A stretch of DNA of 64,000 bases from Alkalihalobacterium sp048323755 (GTDB taxonomy: Bacteria > Bacillota > Bacilli > Bacillales > Bacillaceae_F). The notes beneath the pieces are model-generated. The model was not told the DNA's origin, made no database searches, and saw only the letters and a program-made list of their open reading frames with translations. Position numbers and translations under genes: made by a program. Below, in pieces: positions 59,340-64,000 of the stretch; position 1 is the first letter of the stretch, and each line of letters starts with the position of its first letter. The DNA is taken from NCBI RefSeq assembly GCF_048323755.1, contig NZ_JBLWFS010000002.1, forward strand, positions 272,487 through 336,486, in the 5' to 3' direction.

Positions 59340-60698
59340 TTGAGTAATCATTTAGGAAATCAACCTAGAGAGCAATGGGCATCACGACTCGGCTTTATTT
59401 TAGCAGCAATGGGCTCAGCCGTAGGATTAGGTAATATTTGGCGATTTTCTTATGTGACTGGAGAAAATGGAGGAGCTGCCTTTTTAATTATATATTTTCT
59501 TTGTATATTATTTATTGGTCTCCCGATTATGATGGCTGAATTTACAATTGGACGGCGTGCACAGAGTGATGTAGTAGGTTCATTTCAGACACTCGCACCG
59601 AAGAGGCCGTGGTTCATTGGCGGATTTATCGGAGTAGCTTCTGCTTTTATTATTCTGTCTTTTTATGGTGTAATCGCGGGTTGGACTTTATATTATTTTA
59701 TTAACTATTTAACAGGAACATTGTGGAGTGCTCCACCTGAAGGATATGAGACCTATTTTGAAAACTTTATTACACATTCTACCCATCCCATCCTATGGCA
59801 ATTTATCTTTATGGCCCTAACGATTGGGGTTGTATTAATTGGTGTTAAGAATGGAATTGAAAAAACTAATAAATTGCTAATGCCAATTTTAGCGATCTTG
59901 CTACTCGTGTTGGCTAGTTATAGTTTAACTCTAGGAGGCGCTAGAGAAGGGCTGGCGTTTTTATTTTCACCAGACTGGTCTGCTTTTAGAGAACCTGAAG
60001 TTTATTTAGCTGGATTAGGTCAAGCGTTCTTCTCCTTAAGCTTAGGTATGGGGGCTCTTATCACTTATGGCAGCTACTTATCAAAAGAAGAAAAACTACC
60101 TGGTGCGGCCTACAGCATTGCCTCACTTGATACTCTATTTGCCGTAGTTGCTGGTATTATGATTTTCCCAGCCGTGTTCGCTTTCGGGATTGAACCAGGA
60201 TATGGAGCTGGACTTGCCTTTGTTACACTTCCTGATATTTTTGACAGTATTGCTTATGGCGGAATTGTTGGCTTAGCCTTCTTTTTCTTATTAGCAGCAG
60301 CTGGGCTTTCATCAGCTGTTTCACTATTAGAAGTTGCGGTTGCCTACTTTATTAGGAAATTTGACTGGACTCGCAAGTTTACTGCCATCGTAATTGGATT
60401 TATCATTTTCTTACTTGGGATCCCATCATCTTTAGGTCTGGGTATCTGGTCACATATCACCATTTTTGATAGTAACATTTTAGACAGTATGGATTTTCTA
60501 GCTTCAAACATTTTCCTTCCACTCGGTGGATTAATTATTGCAACATTTGTTGGATGGGGCTGGAACAAATCTGAAGCGATGAAAGAATCTGATTTTGGTG
60601 ACACGTTCATCGGTCATGTTTGGATTTTTATCCTTCGTTTTATTGCACCCATTTTGATTGTGCTTGTTTTCCTAAGTGCAATTGGTTTATTTAATTAA
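59340..60698 (+). CDS. Sodium-dependent amino-acid transporter of the neurotransmitter:sodium symporter family
   Basis: 452 residues, eleven or twelve helices. N-terminal WASRLGFILAAMGSAVGLGNIWRF (about 10-33) carries the Na-binding unwound helix-1 motif of LeuT/MhsT, and the Na2-site region GLSSAVSLLEVAVAYF is near residue 320. Imports a hydrophobic amino acid with sodium. The TTG start is 7 nt after AAAGGGGGAAA. Monocistronic with a strong terminator; sodium coupling suits an alkaliphile. Confidence 0.92.
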   Translation: MSNHLGNQPREQWASRLGFILAAMGSAVGLGNIWRFSYVTGENGGAAFLIIYFLCILFIGLPIMMAEFTIGRRAQSDVVGSFQTLAPKRPWFIGGFIGVASAFIILSFYGVIAGWTLYYFINYLTGTLWSAPPEGYETYFENFITHSTHPILWQFIFMALTIGVVLIGVKNGIEKTNKLLMPILAILLLVLASYSLTLGGAREGLAFLFSPDWSAFREPEVYLAGLGQAFFSLSLGMGALITYGSYLSKEEKLPGAAYSIASLDTLFAVVAGIMIFPAVFAFGIEPGYGAGLAFVTLPDIFDSIAYGGIVGLAFFFLLAAAGLSSAVSLLEVAVAYFIRKFDWTRKFTAIVIGFIIFLLGIPSSLGLGIWSHITIFDSNILDSMDFLASNIFLPLGGLIIATFVGWGWNKSEAMKESDFGDTFIGHVWIFILRFIAPILIVLVFLSAIGLFN

Positions 60699-60711
60699 AT
60701 AGAATAGTAGT

Positions 60712-60751
60712 AAAAGCGTGTATGGCAAAAATCTGGCCTGCACGCTTTTTT
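60712..60751. terminator. Bidirectional terminator
   Basis: AAAAGCGTG/CACGCTTTT with an internal GGC/GCC pairing, U6 on the plus strand; serves the symporter and the convergent kinase gene. Confidence 0.85.
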
Positions 60752-61865
60752 ATTCAAGTTGTAGAGTAACCGTAAAAGTAGTTGACTCCTCATTAGAAAC
60801 ACAGGATATTTCTCCGTTATGCTTTTCCATAATTTTTTTACTTACATATAAACCAATACCTGTACCCAGTTTCTTCGTCGTAAAAAATGGTTCAAAAATT
60901 GTCTTTTGTACATGTTCAGGTATAACTGGTCCATTATTCGTAACTGTAATTTCTATTTTTCTATCTGGTGTAATAATAGATTTTATGACAATTTCTTTTT
61001 TCCCGATATTGTCTTTCAAAGCATCAATAGAGTTAATGATTAAATTAATAAAAACTTGACGAATTTCTTCCCGAAATCCTTTGACTGTCTTCCCCTCACC
61101 TATTTCTGTATTAACAATGACATCACCGTCAGCTATACTAGGATAGACAAACTCAATAATTTCATCAAAAAGTTGTTTCATATCAAAATCTTCTCTTTGA
61201 TGATGTGAAGTTGTTTCCCTTCTTGAAGCCACCAAAAATTGTGAAATTCTAAAATTTAACTGCTCTAATTCATGTGTAATTATATCGATATATTTTATAT
61301 TTGGATCTTCTTCTTTTAACAACTTTACAAATCCCATTACAGCAGTTAATGGATTTCGAAATTCATGAACAAAACTAGATGACATTTGGCCAAGTAAAGT
61401 CAGTCTATCTTTATGTGATTGTTCTATAAACAAACTCTTATCTTGCAGCTGCATATCTTTTAGCTCCGTATATTTATATACAGCATGATAAATAAATTGA
61501 TCAAAGCAAAAGTTAATTTTATTTATAATCGGTTGCATACTTTTCACTGAAAGGTCAATTTCTTCTAGCGACTGGAAAATAATACTTCTTCCAATGTTAA
61601 CGTTGTATATAAACTCACTAATGTTTACGTCAGCTGTTACTCTTTCATTTGCAACTTTGTAGGCTAGATTTTTGACAAATTCGTCTTGGTAAGGATTTTT
61701 CAAACAGTAAATCAGGAGTTCAAACATCGCTTGACCATTACCCTCAACATTAACTGTAAATGGATCAGCATCAGATATCCGTACATTTTTTCTCCAATTA
61801 GAAAGAAAGCTTTCAGCATTTGCCTCTAAATATTGACAAAATTTATCTTCTACCTCTACCATCAT
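60750..61865 (-). CDS. Soluble sensor histidine kinase
   Basis: 371 residues, no membrane segment. Residues 1-125 form an all-helical N-terminal domain like the HisK_N sensor of Bacillus sporulation-type kinases. The kinase core has the H-box SFVHEFRNPLTAVMGFVK (about residue 157), N-box INLIINSIDALKDN, and G-boxes FEPFFTTKKLGTGIGLYVSKKI. Orphan, no response regulator next to it, which is common for phosphorelay kinases feeding Spo0F. ATG after AAAGGGGAATAA. Signal unknown. Confidence 0.78.
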   Translation of the reverse strand: MMVEVEDKFCQYLEANAESFLSNWRKNVRISDADPFTVNVEGNGQAMFELLIYCLKNPYQDEFVKNLAYKVANERVTADVNISEFIYNVNIGRSIIFQSLEEIDLSVKSMQPIINKINFCFDQFIYHAVYKYTELKDMQLQDKSLFIEQSHKDRLTLLGQMSSSFVHEFRNPLTAVMGFVKLLKEEDPNIKYIDIITHELEQLNFRISQFLVASRRETTSHHQREDFDMKQLFDEIIEFVYPSIADGDVIVNTEIGEGKTVKGFREEIRQVFINLIINSIDALKDNIGKKEIVIKSIITPDRKIEITVTNNGPVIPEHVQKTIFEPFFTTKKLGTGIGLYVSKKIMEKHNGEISCVSNEESTTFTVTLQLE

Positions 61866-62023
61866 TTATTCCCCTTTATAAAATATCTCTACCTCTTACT
61901 ATACAAAAGATTTAGTAAAACGACAATAATTTTCAAAATAGTCCGTCACTTTTTGTAGAGATTTATTTCTATCACCTCTCAATTGTCGACAATATCTGCT
62001 GACACTGTTCATATACTTTTAAT

Positions 62024-62049
62024 AAGGCAGAAGATACCCCTCCTGCCTT
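62024..62049 (-). terminator. Terminator of the ybjQ gene
   Basis: AAGGCAG/CTGCCTT, 7-bp stem, 12-nt loop, just after the stop; the U run is weak. Confidence 0.6.
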
Positions 62050-62057
62050 CATACTAA

Positions 62058-62372
62058 CTATTTAAATTTCACAGCTGTTCCGTACACCAAAATCTCAGAT
62101 GATCCTTCCATAATTGAAGAAGTTGTATAACGGACATTTACAATCGCATCCGCTCCGAGTGCTTCTGCTTCACGAATCATTTCCTGTTCTGCGTAATTTC
62201 TAGCATCAATAAACATTTCTTCATACTCTTTCATTCTTCCACCAACTATATTGCGCAAACCACCCATAATGTCTTTCCCAATATGCCGTGCTTGTACGGT
62301 ATTTCCCTTTACTACCCCAAGTGAAAACTCTATTTCTTTCCCAACAACTTGTTCTGTATTAACGACTAACAT
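62058..62372 (-). CDS. ybjQ: YbjQ-family UPF0145 protein
   Basis: 104 residues, slightly over the usual length. Typical motifs VVGKEIEFSLGVVKGNTVQA, GDIMGGLRNIVGGRMKEYEEM-type segment and ALGADAIVNVRYTTSS. Forms a homopentamer in structures of the family; function unknown, sometimes called heavy-metal-binding domain. ATG after AGGAGGGCACGTAACTG. Monocistronic. Confidence 0.88.
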   Translation of the reverse strand: MLVVNTEQVVGKEIEFSLGVVKGNTVQARHIGKDIMGGLRNIVGGRMKEYEEMFIDARNYAEQEMIREAEALGADAIVNVRYTTSSIMEGSSEILVYGTAVKFK

Positions 62373-62457
62373 CAGTTACGTGCCCTCCTTACTTGTTAAG
62401 TAAATAGAAAGCTATCACATAGAATGCGTCGACAACTTTCTATAACAAATCTACACT

Positions 62458-63663
62458 TTATCGTACGACTTCTTTTAAGGAAGTATGCTCTTTAATCACA
62501 TCGGTTAATATTTTCATTCCCGCTTCCAATTTTTCCGGAGTGGAGTGTGTATAGTTTAAACGCAGTGCATTTCTCTTTCCCTTTCCAACGTAAAAAGGGG
62601 CTCCTGGTACAAAGGCAACACCTTTTTGAACCGCTGCTTTTAATAGTTCTGTTGTATCAATGCTCTTATCCAATTCGATCCAAAAGAACATTCCTCCTTT
62701 TGGAACCACATAAGACATACCAGGGAGATTCGCTTTCTCTAACTCATGCAGCATAATGTTCATTCTTGAATGATATACCTCAATTAAGTTACGGATATGT
62801 CCATCCAAGTCGAAGTTCGTACATAAATGGTATAGTGCCTGCTGCGATAAAGAGTTAGAATGTAGATCATTCGCCTGTTTTGCTTGAGACATAATTCGAA
62901 TAATTTGGTGCGGACCAGCAATCCATCCCGTTCTTAACGCTGGCACAGCCGTTTTAGAAAATGTACTCGTATACAACACGTGGGTCCCTTCTTTATCGAA
63001 TGAAGCGATAGGATCATACGTTTCATCTTTATCAAATTGAATATCACCATACGGATCGTCCTCAAAAATAATGACATGATATTTTTGTGCGAGCTTCAAA
63101 ACCATTTTCCGGCGCTCATTTGACCATACTTTACCTGCCGGATTCGAAAATGTCGGTACAACATAGATACATTTCGGTTTATACTTCTTTATTTTTTGCA
63201 CTAGATCCGCTTCAATCATACCGTGTTCATCCGATTCAACTGGAATGACTTTCGCTTCGTATGATTCAAAAACTTGAAGTGCGGCTAAGTACGTTGGATT
63301 TTCAGTTAAGATGATGTCTCCTGGGTTGAATGTAACTCTAGAAAATAAATCGATTGCCTGTTGTGAACCTGTCGTTAGCAAAATTTCATCTGAATTGTAG
63401 CATGTAATTTCTTTCCTACTCATACGTTCGATTAATAAGTTCCGTAAAGGAAGAAAGCCTTCTGTTTCTATATATTGCAAAGACTTTTTACCTGATTTGA
63501 ACGTCTCTTCAAAAGCGTCCCTGATACCTTCAAGTGGAAATAAATCATCGTCAGGAAGACCTCCAGCAAACGAAATGACATTTCCTTTAGAAACGACCTT
63601 TAAAATATCACGGACAGCCGAAGATTGAAGATGGCGTACTCGTTTTGCAAATGCATACTTCAT
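62458..63663 (-). CDS. PLP-dependent aminotransferase, class I/II (LysN/AspB-like)
   Basis: 401 residues, fold type I. SFAGGLPDDDLFPLEGI near residue 32, TGSQQAIDL (PLP-binding), PTYLAALQVFESY, FSNPAGKVWS (Asn), EDDPYGDIQF (Asp) and the Schiff-base lysine in STFSKTAVPALRTGWI; C-terminal LRLNYTH with substrate-binding Arg. Resembles 2-aminoadipate/branched-chain aminotransferases and the catalytic half of MocR regulators, but without the GntR domain. I start at ATG behind AGGGGTGTATATC. Being near leucine catabolism, it could make 2-oxoisocaproate; that is inference. Confidence 0.85.
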   Translation of the reverse strand: MKYAFAKRVRHLQSSAVRDILKVVSKGNVISFAGGLPDDDLFPLEGIRDAFEETFKSGKKSLQYIETEGFLPLRNLLIERMSRKEITCYNSDEILLTTGSQQAIDLFSRVTFNPGDIILTENPTYLAALQVFESYEAKVIPVESDEHGMIEADLVQKIKKYKPKCIYVVPTFSNPAGKVWSNERRKMVLKLAQKYHVIIFEDDPYGDIQFDKDETYDPIASFDKEGTHVLYTSTFSKTAVPALRTGWIAGPHQIIRIMSQAKQANDLHSNSLSQQALYHLCTNFDLDGHIRNLIEVYHSRMNIMLHELEKANLPGMSYVVPKGGMFFWIELDKSIDTTELLKAAVQKGVAFVPGAPFYVGKGKRNALRLNYTHSTPEKLEAGMKILTDVIKEHTSLKEVVR

Positions 63664-63877
63664 GATATACACCCCTGTTTTTTTCCGAATTTTTAATAAA
63701 TATACCTCATAAAAAAAGAATGTCAATGATTATAGGGAAAATTCAAACAACTTTACTTTTCATTTTTACATTCTTTTGTACATAAATTGTGTGATGAGAG
63801 AATGACAGAAGTGAAAGATGAGGAAGTAAAAAGAAATGTTCAACAATTGACCACTAGAAAAAAGGCAGTCTCCATAC

Positions 63878-64000
63878 TAAAGTGTACCCTTTGTAAAGGA
63901 CATTTTTAAAAAGTCTAGGCAGTTTTAAGAAGATGATTCCTGTATTGAACAGGGGTCATCTTTTTTAAATTCCATTGGTATCTATAGTGATTGTAGTACG
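63878..64000 (-). mobile_element. End of an IS3-family (IS150 group) insertion sequence
   Basis: The minus-strand frame from 64000 encodes the last 28 residues of an IS3-family transposase. Beyond its stop (63915) the DNA reaches TAAAGTGTACCCTTTGTAAAGG, which resembles the terminal inverted repeats of such elements (TGAACTGCACCCCTTTGTC type). The outer edge at 63878 is therefore approximate; the rest of the element is outside the window. Confidence 0.65.
63915..64000 (-). CDS. IS3-family transposase OrfB, C-terminal fragment
   Basis: 28 codons: YYNHYRYQWNLKKMTPVQYR followed by NHLLKTA and TAG. The NxRxxxxLxxxTPVxYR pattern is the conserved C-terminus of the IS150/IS3 transposase. The catalytic DDE core lies beyond the window edge, so intactness cannot be judged. 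Confidence 0.8.
   Translation of the reverse strand, partial: YYNHYRYQWNLKKMTPVQYRNHLLKTA

Overview
The window looks like chromosome of a low-GC, endospore-forming member of the Bacillaceae, probably an alkaliphile-type Bacillus relative. The basis is an alpha/beta-type small acid-soluble spore protein, ScoC/Hpr, several spore-associated small proteins, and long gene order shared (from memory, not searched) with the yha-yhe and yng regions of Bacillus subtilis. No rRNA, tRNA, CRISPR array or prophage was recognised. The only clear mobile DNA is the end of an IS3-family insertion sequence at the right edge, plus many short palindromic repeats.

Layout. 1-2187: liaI-liaH-liaG and the start of liaF on the minus strand (cell-envelope stress membrane proteins). 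2482-4464: ccdA-like protein and an M20 amidohydrolase (yhaA). 4465-5614: gene-free, with two repeat clusters, one an eight-unit 51/52-bp tandem array of palindromes. 5615-10805: ecsABC, a PCYCGC lipoprotein and an acyl-CoA ligase. 11084-18841: hit, serC, yhaH, scoC, yhaI, a DUF3267 gene, a ypmS-like gene, three tiny YjcZ-type membrane proteins and the foldase lipoprotein prsA. 19073-28218: yhaL, the exoribonuclease yhaM, an MFS exporter, the cssRS-like secretion-stress two-component pair and the yhaO-yhaN nuclease/ATPase pair. 28615-40931: a YidC insertase with a small membrane partner, the yhaQ-yhaP exporter, a HAD-like protein, yheA, yheB, yheD, yheE, a PucR/CdaR-type regulator, and the sugar-transport ATPase msmX. 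41056: SASP.

41500-51542 is a leucine/isovalerate degradation unit on the minus strand: acyl-CoA dehydrogenase, acyl-CoA ligase, biotin carboxylase, biotin carrier, HMG-CoA lyase, enoyl-CoA hydratase and carboxyltransferase. It is followed by a separately started synthetase whose substrate-pocket motif resembles acetoacetyl-CoA synthetase, which would recover the acetoacetate end product. 51910-58874 is a second catabolic operon, a complete LIV-type ABC importer with a long acyl-CoA ligase inserted between its subunits. Its promoter carries a full match to the CcpA cre consensus and an operator-like dyad. 59340-63663 holds a sodium symporter, a soluble histidine kinase, a YbjQ protein and a PLP aminotransferase.

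Two themes stand out. Protein secretion and membrane quality control are concentrated in the left half (Lia, Ecs, ScoC, PrsA, CssRS, YidC). Carboxylic-acid and branched-chain catabolism dominates the right half, with four acyl-CoA synthetases in the window. The intergenic spaces hold at least four families of structured repeats. One, between 18.8 and 33.3 kb, has constant ends around interchangeable cores and is the most puzzling non-coding feature.
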